64,000 bases of DNA from Henricia sp. BOLD:AAB3569 (lineage: Eukaryota > Echinodermata > Asteroidea > Spinulosida > Echinasteridae). Where the stretch lies: positions 434,001 to 498,000 of the forward strand of contig JBBELK010000368.1 of NCBI GenBank assembly GCA_037783545.1. The letters run 5' to 3'. The translations under genes were made by a program, and so were the position numbers. The stretch's first letter is position 1. The number at the start of each line of letters is the position of its first letter. A model generated the notes under the pieces. That model had not been told where the DNA came from. It searched no databases and saw nothing but the letters and a program-made list of their open reading frames with translations. Positions 31,601 through 43,667 of this stretch are shown in pieces.

Positions 31601-33410
31601 CGTCATCTTTCTCCCATAATAACTTCAGTATGCAGTAAGGTCAAAGAATAAATTTATCATCAAGGAAAAGCCTGTTAATAACTCTTTATTCTTATGTCTA
31701 AAAAGACAAATTATACCTGGGTGTTATCCCTCATTTTTGTGTTTAGGTAAAAAGTTCTTTCAAGTCCTCTTAAAAAATTGTCAAGAACTATATTCCTGTC
31801 ATTTCCGCCCGGCCCAAATATCATTTATTCATGCACACCCTGAAATACCATGCCCCCATCACATTTTTCGAAGACGCTCTAAAAAAATATCCCCCTGACA
31901 TGTTTAATATTTCACGTTCAATAATTTATTATGACCGAGAATACGGAAACCACCATTTGTCACAGTTAAATGCCAACAACTGGATATTTCTAGAGAAGAA
32001 AATAAGTAAACGTTGGAACATGAATGATGTTTCTTGCGGGGGGTGCTGGAGGGAGAGGTCTTAATTTATTCATAAAGGTGGGTCAAATCTGTAGCCTTGA
32101 CAGAACTGACAGATTGATTTTCATTCAGGAATTCGTGCTTCATCAATGGTCATTATTGCCACGTGGTTAGCATCAAAAGAATCGTAGCTCTCACGTTTCA
32201 CACGCCTTCCACTCAATACTTATCACAATTTAAAGATGCATTCTGGCCACGATTGGGTGATTCTGAGAGATTTTGGGTATTAAAAAGCAACCCCAGAAAT
32301 GAAAACTGGATGAAAAAATTGTCTTAACGTAGAATACAATGATTAACACAATACCTTAAAAATGTACTTTTTGTCTGTAAATGTTTTTTAGTAAGAGTTG
32401 GGAAGTTGATCAGAAATGGTTTTTTTAAAAATGACTCATCAAGCATCGATATTAAGTGCAGATTTGATGGAAAAACCCAAATTTAGGAGTGAGAAAAAAT
32501 GTTTGGGAGGAAACACTAAGAATTTTTGCATAGCCAGTCTCGTGTGTTTTAGGCATAACGTCTGAACCCATGATCTTCTCAATTCTTTCAAAGATATTTT
32601 TGAGGTTTCGATGATCAAATTTTCATGCTCCATACTCAGGGCTAGTCTAGGTTCAGTACCCTCTATCATGTGATAGAGCTCTTTTGTTTCGTAAACTGCC
32701 AAAATTTGTCCCATCCGAAACTTGTTTATGTTGTGCATGATACTTATTGGTTGAAGTAAAATGTCTTTTTTTTTTTATTAACAATTTTAATACCACAAAA
32801 TCCCACAACAACATTTTGATTTTGGTCGGGACCAAAACCCCACGACAGTCCTCTACAATGCTATTTTTTTGACTATCACTTGATTGTGCCCCATTTTCTG
32901 TCGTGGACCCGTCGTAACGCCGTCCTGCGACGTATGTGACAGAGGCTTTATACTGTCGATTTGTGATTCACACTTGTGCAACCTCGGCTTATCTGATCCT
33001 GATGATGACTTAAGACATATTCCTTCCTGGATGGTTTAATCTAAGATCAAGGATTATTCTTAAGAAGCTTCATTAATTCTTAAAGAGTTGTCATTTGCAA
33101 CAGTGCGACAGAATTGTTAAAGGTTGTAAAAAGGACTCGCCAACGTTTTTATAGCAATAGAGCTTCTGCACCCGCAACCATGACAGGGTTTTCTTATGTA
33201 AATGCTGTAACAATAGAACCACAAAGCACCTACTTATGCATGACGCACGGTGACAACGTGACTGCCCCCTGTCATGGCCGCCGTGCAAAGGCTCTATACC
33301 ATCGAATTATAAGTATTATAAAATGTCTTTTTTGACTAAGTGACAGTGTGCTATTATATTCAACAAAAAGTGGAATTTACCGCATTTGTCAAATTGTTAG
33401 TAATTATCAG
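31601..33410. other. Intron 6, mostly unique sequence
   Basis: No repeats with a partner in the window. Open frames at 31831-32064 (+) and 32439-32738 (-) have ordinary composition but no recognisable domain. Neither has matching splice phases or a gene context. Confidence 0.45.
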
Positions 33411-33660
33411 GGGCCAATTTCATAAAGCTGTTCAGCAGAAAAGTTTGCCTAATCCAAAATTTGTTTGCTTTATAAAAATGGGTTTATACTTATAGTCAAA
33501 ATTGTATGTCAACCTGTGTTCTTACCAAGAATAGCAGAACACCAGTCAATTGTAATACACATCATATAGGATTTTAACTGAAACACCATTTTTATAAAGC
33601 AAACAAATTTTGGATTTAATATCCAAATGTTTCTGCTACACAGCTTTATGAAATTGGCCC
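33411..33660. mobile_element. R18 MITE with GGGCCAATTTCATAAAGCTG ends
   Basis: The left end GGGCCAATTTCATAAAGCTG and right end CAGCTTTATGAAATTGGCCC are inverted repeats, 250 bp. Termini of this kind are widespread in marine invertebrate genomes, as I recall. Confidence 0.9.
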
Positions 33661-33925
33661 AGTTGGCCATCACTAAAAAATAGGGGCATAGCCTGGGGGT
33701 GCGGGGGGTGTGGACGCAACCCCTCCACCGCTAGCATCATGGAGTTTCGTTTTGCATCATAGAGTTCCGTTTTGCAATTTTTTGTTTTGGGGTGATTTTT
33801 TTGTCATGACACCTGCAAGTAACGGATCGCTCCTGTTGTCGAACGCGAAGGCCTGAAACATATGCCAAATAGAAAAGAAAATTTGAGATGGGGGTGAAAA
33901 AGGGCAACTTGTGTTACGTTATAGG

Positions 33926-34125
33926 CCGTCCCGGTTACGAGCGTATATTGGAAATTTGTAGATAGGGTTTTTAGAAAGGCATGTTGTCGCACTATTTGTA
34001 ACCCTTTTTGGGCCTAAGTTATCTCTTCAGAACAACTTAAACTTCTTTTATTTTGAGACCAGACAAAGGTATTTTCTGGAAAATATGGTCTGTGTTGCCA
34101 AAATGCACCCTTTACCGTGGAAAGA
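33926..34125. mobile_element. R8 single arm
   Basis: GCCGTCCCGGTTACGAGCG to ATGCACCCTTTACCGTGG matches the right arm of 16866-17270. Confidence 0.85.
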
Positions 34126-34544
34126 CTCAAATCCTGTGTTTGCTTTAACCAAACGACAAAACAGCTGAACATTGAAGATGTGTTTAGGCTTTCTCTTGTT
34201 ACTCTCCCAAAGGGCACGGACTCTTAAATTGACGTCATCAGCAATAGTTGTTTAAAGTAGGGAGACGTCAACAGAATTGCAATTCTATTATATTGTTAAC
34301 CGTGACCGTGGCAACAGAGTAGTTTTTTTGTTTCCCCTTTCACTTCGTCCAGCCTGGGTGGTTTTCGTGAAGACGTTTTCTTTTGTGAAGAAATTTGAAA
34401 GGAAATTGGCAATTATTTGCTAATAATAGTAGGAAAATATTTGGAAGATGTTTTCCTAGAGTGCCTTGCGGCTTGTCAAAATATCTTTTTAGGAATAAAT
34501 TATCGAATGCATTCATACACAAAATTCTGCCCATTGTTCGACTC

Positions 34545-35285
34545 AATGTCTCTGACACACTGAGCAGATGCTTTACCAGCTGAGCTTTGAGGCACAGTGG
34601 TACATGGTATGCTCCTTTAGGTTTCCCCCAAGACCTCTGACAAACTGGGCAGATGCTCTACCAGCTGAGCTATGAGGCACAGTGGTATACTCCCTCAGGT
34701 TTCCCCCAAGACCTCTGACAAACTGGGCAGATGCTCTACCAGCTGAGCTATGAGGCACAGTGGTATACTCCCTCAGGTTTCCCCCAAGACCTCTGACAAA
34801 CTGGGAAGATGCTCTACCAGCTGAGCTATGAGGCACAGTGGTATACTCCGTCAGGTTTCCCCCAAGACCTCTGACAAACTGGGCAGATGCTCTACCAGAT
34901 GAGCTATGAGGCACAGTGGTATATCACTGGTGTTTTCCCCCAAAGACCTCTGACACCCTAGGCAGATGCTCTACCACCTGAGTTGTGAGGCACAGTGGTA
35001 TACTCTCTCATGTCCCCCCCCCCCCCCCCCACCCCTCCCCCCTTCCCGCCCCCCAAGACCTCTGACACACCAGGCAGATGCTCTACCAGCTGAGCTATAA
35101 GGCACAGTTGTATACTCCCTCAGGTTTTCCCCCAAGAACTCTGACACACCGGGCAGATGCTCTACCATCTGAGCTATAAGGAACAGTGGTATATGCCCTC
35201 AGGTTCCCCCACCCCCAACCCCCAAGACCTCTGACACACTGGGCATATGCTCTACCAGCTGAGCTATGAGGCACAGTGGTATACC
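34545..35285 (-). repeat. Second tandem array of tRNA-like units, about 9-10 copies
   Basis: It has the same 79-bp unit as 21405-22490, on the same strand. Some units carry CAAACTGGGCAG (+ strand), and two have C-tract or other insertions (about 35017, 35205). The array ends in a long C run at 35283. Confidence 0.9.
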
Positions 35286-35319
35286 CCCCCCCCCCCCCCC
35301 CCCCCCCCTCCCCCCCTAA

Positions 35320-36146
35320 GGTCTTCCCCTACGAACCCAACTTTTCTCTCTGCGTTGCATGGATGTGGGCAACTGAGCGAAGTAAAAAACACAATGGTTT
35401 TTTGTGCCCACCCACGCATTTATCTCGCCTGCGATAACAAGCATTAGTTGATTGCAACAAGTACTATCATTTACTGATGAGTGACTACCCTTTGGAAAAG
35501 CAAATGTCATTGGCATTACAGTGCAGTTGTTAACCTGTCGTAACGTCAATAAAGAGATGACTTAGACATTTTGTATAATAAAAGGAAACTTCTTCTCCAT
35601 GTCTGGCTGGCACAAATGCACACCCAAGGGCAGTATTTAGTACACAATTGTAGAAGTAATGTATTCCTGTAATACACGTTTGTGATGCAAATAAGCAAAA
35701 TCTATCTGTCGGAACTCGGCAATCCCTGTTTCGATGTTTTGAAAAATCAAAATTGACTTTTTTCACAAAAACAAAAAGGAAATGCATTCTCCTTTCTCAC
35801 GAAAATAATCTTTCAACAAAATCTAGAAGGGAAGTGGTAAAAAAAATTCTTTTTTGACCCATCTAGATTTAATGATTGTAAAAAACCATGAAACTATTTC
35901 CGAAAGAAGCCCATATTTGACACATAATTTAAAACAATTGTAACGTTTTGGACCAAAAATTTCTATTAATCGCATCACATTATATCACTTTCATTTTTGT
36001 GGTTTTTTTTTTCTTTTTTCTTCTCCTTTTATTTCACTCATTTTTTAACTAAATTGTAATTTTCACTAAATTGTAACATGTATTTTCCAGCTGTAAAAAT
36101 ATCTGTAACTTGTTCAACGCGGAATTTTGTTAAGGTATGTGACATA
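35320..36146. other. Intron 6, unassigned
   Basis: AT-rich sequence with no repeat partner in the window. Nothing coding seen. Confidence 0.45.
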
Positions 36147-37056
36147 TTTAAGGAGCGTGACCTGGGCCCTATTTCATAAACATATTTAGGAACATTCCTA
36201 ATTAATTGTTCCTAAGTCACTTAGGAACAATTAATTAGGAAGATTCCTAACTTTGGCATTATTAATTATCCTAAGTTAGGAACAATTATAAGTTAGGAAC
36301 AATGCATAAACTATACAGACTACACATTGTATGACCGAGTTTGAACACTCTTTCTCTCCGTCTAGCGCACCTATTTTTCCTGTCAAGTAGGCCTAGACCC
36401 ATAAACATAGCAAAATTTACATGTACACAGTTGACAAGCAAGCAAACTGAAGCAGTGTTTAATTTTCCCGCCAAATTGTCATGTGATACCTAACTTTAGG
36501 TCTGATTATGATCAGTCCTAAAGTTAGGAACAATTTCAACCAAGATAGGAACGATTTTTTACCTAAATTGCTTTATGAAATAGAACTTTAGGAATGTTCC
36601 TAAAGTTAGGAACAATTTGGATTTAGGAATGATAAATGTTCCTAAATCCTACTTAGGAATATTCCTAAAGTTTTATGCTATAGGGCCCAGGGCCCTATTT
36701 CATAAAACTATTTAGGAACATTCCTAATTAATTGTTCCTAAGTCACTTAGGAACAATTAATTGGGAAGATTCCTAACTTAGGCATTATTAATTATCCTAA
36801 GTTAGGAACAATTCTAAGTTAGGAACAATTTGGATTTAGGAATGATAAATGTTCCTAAATCCTATTTAGGAATATTCCTAAAGTTTTATGCAATAGGGCC
36901 CAGATCACATTTTAGAACAACCCATTTTTCCCATGGGTGTTGAGATTTTGATACCATATCATTTGTCATATTTTTCTCATTACGATTCTGAAAATTCTCG
37001 TCCTCGATTCGTATATTTTCGTCAAACATCAAACAAATCTTGCCACGCTCCTTTAA
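36147..37056. mobile_element. R2 element, copy 5, split by R19 insertions
   Basis: The left tip TTTAAGGAGCGTGACC and the remainder AGATCACATTTTAGAACAAC...GCCACGCTCCTTTAA are separated by two GGGCCCTATTTCATAAA elements. The R2 body also has an internal deletion after GTATATTTTCGTC. Confidence 0.85.
36166..36903. mobile_element. R19 palindromic element, two direct copies
   Basis: The termini GGGCCCTATTTCATAAA and TTTTATGCTATAGGGCCC bound copy 1 (about 36166-36688) and copy 2 (about 36690-36903), which share a GGGCCCAGGGCCC joint. Both contain many TTAGGAACAATT/AATTGTTCCTAA inverted units. Copy 1 has about 300 bp extra in the middle. Confidence 0.85.
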
Positions 37057-37318
37057 ATGAATGCCAGATTTGCCGCTGGTAGTGGATTTCCGGCTGGAAG
37101 TGGACATTTTCCCAATCGACTGTGAGTGGCATGCTTTAGCAGAGTCGTTGACTAATTTACATATGTCTTAATGAATATAGCAGATTTTGAGCAAAACTTG
37201 AAAAACATCACTAATTCAGGGTTGAAGACATGCTGCTCGCACTTTGTACGCAAACAACTCTACGTAAATGGACATGATCTTCGATTATTTAAAAGCTTTT
37301 TGTGTCAAGAGCACTATT

Positions 37319-37905
37319 GTTAAAGGGCCCCTGAAATGCTCAATAACTTCATGCACAGTTTTTGCTGCATATGAAGGATTACTTGTGTAGAAAGACAATA
37401 CTACTGTTCATTTTGATGCCCCATGAATAAAAAGTGGCATTTTTCAACTTTGAAAATTTCTTCACATAAACTCACAGAAAGAGGGCGCTGTTTAATTGGG
37501 GCATGTCACTTTAGGAACACACAACAAAAAAACAAAGAAAAAAAAATAAGACTTCAAACTGGAATTGTGGAAAAATGCTGCAGTTTCCAGCCTTAGTTTT
37601 TTCATGGTTTGCAACAGGCAACATGTAAAACAAACCAAAACCGTCATGGGTTACAAAAGTTTAAGCAAGTTGGAGAAAATTGTTGAAACTTTTGTGCACA
37701 GTTGAATGAGATTTTCTTGTGTTTTCCTAATGTGACATCACCACTTTGCTCATGCGTATGTAAATTTTCATTAGCATAAAAATCAAAAACCTTGATTTTA
37801 ACCCCCAAACAACTTCCAAGTAGGGTTTTTATGATTGTAAATTAATAGACTAGTTCCATAGCACAGATTTCATTGATAAAAACACCATTTCAGGGGCCCT
37901 TTAAG
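37319..37905. mobile_element. R12 element, full copy
   Basis: The left end TTAAAGGGCCCCTGAAATG and right end CATTTCAGGGGCCCTTTAA are perfect inverted repeats. It is 585 bp with no open frame of note. A left-half copy is at 58396-58590. Confidence 0.92.
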
Positions 37906-37929
37906 GTGAACGATCTGATACTGTTTATC

Positions 37930-38030
37930 TCCTTGCTCCCCCTCCCCCGCTTCCCCTTCCCCCTCCCCCGCTTCCCCTTCCCCCTCCCCCGCTTCTCCCT
38001 CTTCCGCTTCCCCCTCCCCTTCCCTCAAGC
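37930..38030. repeat. Pyrimidine-rich minisatellite
   Basis: Units of CTCCCCCGCTTCCCCTTCCC, about 5 copies, decaying at the right. Confidence 0.9.
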
Positions 38031-38271
38031 TTCAAACCTGTCTGACGCAATCAGATTCTTATTGATATCGAAACAAACTTGACTTGGCTGCTCATCTGCC
38101 CACAAGCTAAAAAAAACCCTGATGTTCTCCCAACAGATTGCCCTCGAGACACAAGCGTCAATGACCTTAGCAGGTGCTGTGACAAAACATCGATAAGAGA
38201 CGTTTACGAGAATATTTTAGCAGTTGTTGAGTGCTTATTTCAACATCTTCAATAGAAACATGCTACAGGTC

Positions 38272-38421
38272 TATAGACCGTATCGAATAGCCGCCATTTC
38301 GTGGGGCAGTTTCTTTGTTCCTTGAGGACATGCACGGTTGCACATATTGTGTTTCCATTGTTGAACAGTTTAAGTAACAAAAGGTGCCCCACGAAATGGC
38401 GGCTATTCGATACGGTCTATA
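38272..38421. mobile_element. 150-bp MITE with 36-bp inverted ends
   Basis: TATAGACCGTATCGAATAGC...ATTTCGTGGGGC at the left is mirrored exactly by GCCCCACGAAATGGCGGCTA...GGTCTATA at the right. Confidence 0.92.
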
Positions 38422-38617
38422 CAAGAAAACCAGTGAACTTATTCTCAGCAATGGACAGTTCAGATAACTGGGGACTTTGGAGGAGTCTAATAAAATGGCA
38501 CATGCGGTATAGTGTTGATCTGTGAAGTTGACGCGGTAGGCGCTTCGTTGCCGTAAAAATTGTTATCAAAAATGCTCCAGAGAGGTTGCTCTAGTGTTAG
38601 GGGCTATTTGCGTCCCA

Positions 38618-39061
38618 ATGCATAGTTCCGAGTTTGCCTAGTTAGCCCTGCCCCATTGGATATTGTTGCTATGGCTCACTCGCTATCGTCAAAATGGCGA
38701 CACACACTGCACAAAGCAATGGGACTTTCAACGGAAAGCACAGATTCATTGGAGAAAACTCAAAGGTATTCATGTTTCAGGGTCGACAGTTATCTTAGAA
38801 CACACCGAGTAAAGGGCCAGTAATACAGGGATGTCATATCATGACATACGTGCTTTCGTACCTTTGAACAACGAAACGACCGGCCTTGAAACCAAAAATT
38901 CACCGGGATCATCGCATACAACACTGTACAAATTGTATGGGGGAGAACATCGCGTGGTGTTGTTGTGAGACATTGCACTTTGACCTTTGTGGATGATGTC
39001 TGCTAGCTCTGTTGTGATTGGTCGGCGGGTTCGGTTGATTGACAGGTCGGAACTATGCATT
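38618..39061. mobile_element. R7 element, copy 2
   Basis: The ends CAATGCATAGTTCCG and CGGAACTATGCATTG are perfect inverted repeats. The body matches 11397-11826, with a small ATGTCATATCATGACAT palindrome added at about 38830. Confidence 0.88.
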
Positions 39062-39193
39062 GGTTGACGAGTGCGATGTAAACTACAGTGCATTTGACGT
39101 ATGTAAACACAAGGATTGTTACGTCATCTCGCTTGTGAGCTATATGACAGTAAAAAAATAAAAGTCTAACAGAGTTGTTGTTCTCACTAACAG

Positions 39194-39618
39194 CCTGTTT
39201 ACACTTTATCCCGAGCTCGGGATCAAACACCGAGCTCGGGATCCGCTCCGGATCACAAACTGAGTGTAAATGCTCTCGGAACCAAAATTGGCCCTGGATC
39301 ATACCCCGAGATTTGGTCTTGCGTCGGCGAAGGAACGAACCCCGAGCTCGGCATCAGTTTGCGGTTAGATAAGCAATTAATCTTTACCGCATCCGCTTCA
39401 CAGCCGTTGCGGGGGAAAGACATTTGAAATTCAAGTGCACACTGTACATGCACACATTTTTATGTACATCCACACGCACAGCATGACCTTTGACTGCAAC
39501 TTCTGGTGCTGCGTTCGGGATGAACTACAGAATGTAAACGCGGCACTGACGCAGTTAATACTGACGCATTGTTATCGGGGGATCAATCTTGATCCCAAGC
39601 TCGGGACCAGTGTAAACA
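39194..39618. mobile_element. R4 element, copy 3 (empty-site copy)
   Basis: It runs from CTGTTTACACTTTATCCCGA to TCGGGACCAGTGTAAACACG. At about 39430-39460 it reads CACACTGTACATGCACAC, the uninterrupted form of the site that holds the 16277-16498 MITE. Confidence 0.85.
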
Positions 39619-39955
39619 CGGTCAAACAAGGTGAAAGTTTTCTGGGTCAGCTTTTGCCATCTCATCTTTGACATTAACAGGTACCTGCCAAGATGAAATA
39701 ATTATGACTGCCCCTTCTTCAAGATGCGCTCACCCTTCTTAATACTAGATAGTTGCTCTGCCAGTCATTCCCTCTCTGGGGAGTAGTGATTTAGACTATC
39801 TTGCAAATCAAAAATGAGGGCGATTCAAGATCATTATGAATGATTGAAAAACTTGGCTATAAAAAGTCCAGTGTCAAGATATTTATTTATAGGCCTACTT
39901 GTTTTTTTGTTTTTTTTGTGTTTCATTTTTCCTTTTCCCCTTTTTCGTTTTGGTA

Positions 39956-40488
39956 TTTAAAGATAGTATACATGATTGGTAAACTGTTACAAATAATGTT
40001 ATCGCCCTGTGTGATTGAAGATATGCATGTTAAAAACCAACCTGAGCAAAAACCAGCTATGTACTTCATGTAACTTTTGAGAAAACAGTCAAAAATGGGT
40101 TTGCAGTCATTTTGCCCCAAAACCACTTCGCCCTGAACCACTTCGCCCTGAACCACGGCCTGTGCACGAAGTTGTTTTGGGGTGAAGTGGCTCTTGGGCG
40201 AGGTAGTGTTTGGACGAAGTGGTTTGGGGCGAAATGGCACTCGGGTGAAGTGGTTCAGGACGAAGTGGATATGGTCCAGGGCGAAATGGTTTTGGGGCGA
40301 ATTTATTTTACGTCTCGCGAGACGAAAAATAATTGTTTTGCTCATTTCTCAAAGACTGTAGCACTTCAGACAAAACCATTTTTTAGGGGAAGTTTTCTGC
40401 TGTTATCATGTTTATATTGTGTATGTTAGGCTTAATATGTGAACATTTCTGATTCTTCGAGATACCAATCATGTGTACTGCCTTTAAA
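39956..40488. mobile_element. R1 element, copy D
   Basis: It runs from TTTAAAGATAGTATACATGA to ATCATGTGTACTGCCTTTAA, about 533 bp, with GGCCTGTGCACGAAGTTG at the centre. Confidence 0.9.
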
Positions 40489-41391
40489 AGTTGAGAAGTT
40501 GATCAGAATTGTTTTCTTTAAAACTACTGTCATCTGAAATTTCAAGAGATATTTGTAAAAATTACGTAACACGTGTCTGGCAGACCCAACAAGGTCACAA
40601 GCCCAGACAATTGGTGCAGATGAAATGTACAATGCTTCACATGAATGGTGTGAAATTTCGCTGCTCGGTGGTGGCTAATTTGCAAAATATTAGCAGTTGG
40701 AAAATTTGCATTTCATTTTTTGTAGAGTGTATTTTCATTGTACCAGCATTTGCATGTACATCGTCATATACTTCCCTTTGAAGAAAGTGCAATGTACATG
40801 TATGTCTTCCAAAATGCAATTACGCATACTTAGGGGAGTCACACGCACTCTGTGGGTCATAAGCACGCAATTTAGTGCCTCCCTTTGTAAATAGGCAAAT
40901 TAAATTGACTTGAAATACAGTTGCAACTGTTATTTTGAGCGTGTCGCAAATTTGACTGACCCAGTAAAACGTGATTGTATTTCACATTTTACATATTTGT
41001 TTAGTCCACGTTTCACATCTCGCCGTTATCGAAAAATAACCAACCGTGCTAATATCGTACCTACATGTACATCCACATCCAAACCAATTGGGCAATATGG
41101 TCCCAAATTAAACCTGATATCCAGTCTATTTTGTCCGTCGTTGATGTATATAAATCTGCTAAATCCATTACTATTTTCGTCGGGTTTTGGCGTCGATGCG
41201 AGTTGAGGTCAAGGAGGCAATATGGAAGTGTTTTTCTCGCATTTTTTGCATCGTCACTTTATCTTCTGAATGAAATCACTTACTGTCTGTCCCGATTTGT
41301 GATAACATCTGTTTGAATACTCGGAATACCGCCTCTTCCCAACGGTTATCAAGAGATGATATTATTCGTTTTGCTTCAACAAGTCGGACAT

Positions 41392-42205
41392 TAAGGACAG
41401 ATTACACGATTGGAAAAGTTTCAAGATCAGAAACAACAGCATTACATAACTGAAGAATAATGTTGATAAACTGCCTTGTAGAAATTTTAGCCACATAAAC
41501 TCCTCAAATAAAGTTCGGAAAGTCAAGTTTGACTTACGATTTCTCTCTCGTTACTGAATCATTTCCCTTGAATTTGGTATCATTGGAAAGCCCTGTTATT
41601 CTTCTTTACGATGATGTGTCATTTGTTATGATTAAACAATTGGGGATGTGAAGCACAGCTGAATACGGGGCGGGTGTAAAGTGAAATGTCACAAAATGCA
41701 TTGCTATTGTTAAAAAGTGCATTGACACATTCCCATCCTCCAAGCAAAAGGGGAATGCACTGCATGACATTAGCAGTGAATTATGTGACATTTCACTTTC
41801 CACCCACCCCTGTATTCCGCTATACTGCACATCCCCCCAATTGATTAATCATAACAAATGACACATCACTGTAAAGAGGAATAACAGGGCTTTCTAATGA
41901 TATCAAATTCAAGGATACAAAATGATTTAGTAACAAGAGAGAAATCGTCGGTCAAACTTGACTTTCCGAACTTTTTTTGAGGAGTTTAGATGCAGTAATG
42001 CTTCAGAAAACCTTAAAAATCAATGCATGGTTTTTGTGTTGAATGAATGTTTTAAAAGCAGACAATTAAAAAAAAAAAACCACCTTCAGTTGCCAATTTC
42101 TCCCACAAAGGTACCATTTTACATAGGAAAAGAATTATGTGGTGTTTGTTACCGTTGCTATCAACAATTTTAGTCAGATTTTTCTTGTCAACTTGTGAAG
42201 TAAGG
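41392..42205 (-). mobile_element. R5 element, copy 4, split by a palindromic MITE
   Basis: It runs from TTAAGGACAGATTACACGAT to GCCACATA, is interrupted at 41499-41986, then resumes with GATGCAGTAATGCTTCAG to TTGTCAACTTGTGAAGTAA. Confidence 0.88.
41499..41986. mobile_element. Palindromic MITE, TA duplication, inside R5
   Basis: AACTCCTCAAA at the left is mirrored by TTTGAGGAGTT at the right, with long arms (GGAAAGTCAAGTTTGACTTA and its mirror). It is 488 bp flanked by TA. Uninterrupted R5 copies read CCACATAGATGCAG or close to it at this point. Confidence 0.92.
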
Positions 42206-42865
42206 TCCTTTTTTGCAGATCTTCTGTGATTTTTCAAATCAAGTAAATTTTTACAAAATAAAATCACTAGCTCTGTACCCTTCTGGGTTTCCTCTTACAC
42301 GTTTTATTGCTATCTTTGGTATTTCTAAAATGCATTTCAAAACTGTTTGAGATAAAATTAATTTGTAAAAAAAATAAAACAATTGACAACTGGTATTTAA
42401 TTTCAGCACTGTTGATAAGGAATATGTTAGTTCACACAAATCATCACTCGGCTCTTAATGTCTCAATAACAGCACCAGCAATTCAAATAAAAATTTATAG
42501 TCGATAAAACATTTGTAATACTCCTGTAAGAATTTAAAGGATTTATTTAAAGAATGTATAGGATAAATATAAAATCTTGTTGTTTGAAAGAAACCCGACA
42601 TTAATTGAAATTTATGGTTTGAGGGGGCATTCATAGGTTAAATCAGCTTGACCTGTGTTGACATGTTTCAGATGTCATGGGATTATGCAGAATTTAATTG
42701 ATTCAATATTTGAGTTAAAATTGTCTGCACCTGTCCGGAAGAAATAAGATTGTCGCAAGGTTATTCAGCTGGTAATGCTGTATGGGTGCAATGGGCAATG
42801 GGTCAGGGTGGAATGCTGAGGTTAAAACATATTATAACCAAAAAAAAACCAAAGCGAGTTAAACA

Positions 42866-43620
42866 TGTTTGGGTGTGGCACCTCGGAAAAAAACATTTTA
42901 ATTGATGTTTTTCTAGAAACAAATGAGACATCACTGAAAAAATAAACCAACGTTTAGTTATCGAACAATTACTGGTACTGTCAATTTTTTTAAAATATTG
43001 GCGGTCCGCCAATAATTATACTCGCGGCAAGGCAAAAAAAACGGCCGTATAAAAACGGCGTTTTCCACTGGGTTGCTGATGTTTAAAGGCAGTATACATG
43101 ATTGGTATCTCGAAAATCAAAATATTTTCGCAGATTTACGCCTAACTTACACAAATATAAACATGATGACCGTAGAAAACTTCCCCTGAAATAGTTTTAA
43201 GTGCTATAGTCTTTGAGAAATGAGTAAAACAATTAGTTTTCTTCTCATGAGACGAAAATTCAATTCGCCCCAAAACCATTTCCCCCAAGTGCCATTTCGC
43301 CCCAAATCACTTCGTCCAAACACTACATCACCCAAATGCTACTTCGCCCAAAACCACGCTGTGGTTCAGGGCGAAGTGGTTTTAGGGTGAAATAACTGCA
43401 AACCCTTTTTTTACTGTTTTCTCAAAAGTTAAACGAAGTACGGAGCTGGTTTTTGCTCAGGTTGGTTTTAATCATGCATATCTTCAATCACACAGGGGGT
43501 GAAAACTATTTGTAACAGTTTACCAATCATGTATACTATCTTTAAAATACAAAGTATGATGATTTTTCATTAAAATAAAATAATAAAAAAATCAAATGTG
43601 CTGAGAACCAAGGACAATAT
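42866..43620 (-). mobile_element. R6 element before exon G, split by R1 copy E
   Basis: It runs from TTTGGGTGTGGCACCTCGG, through the palindrome TTGGCGGTCCGCCAA, to AAAACGGCGTTTTCCACTGG. After R1 it resumes with ATACAAAGTATGATGATTTT and ends ...CTGAGAACCAAGGACAATAT, about 50 bp before exon G. Confidence 0.85.
43082..43546. mobile_element. R1 element, copy E
   Basis: It runs from TTTAAAGGCAGTATACATGA to ATCATGTATACTATCTTTAA, 465 bp, nested in R6. Confidence 0.92.
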
Positions 43621-43667
43621 AACCTTAAAATTACCCAACTCCTTTTGGCGTTTTTTTTTTCCTCCAG

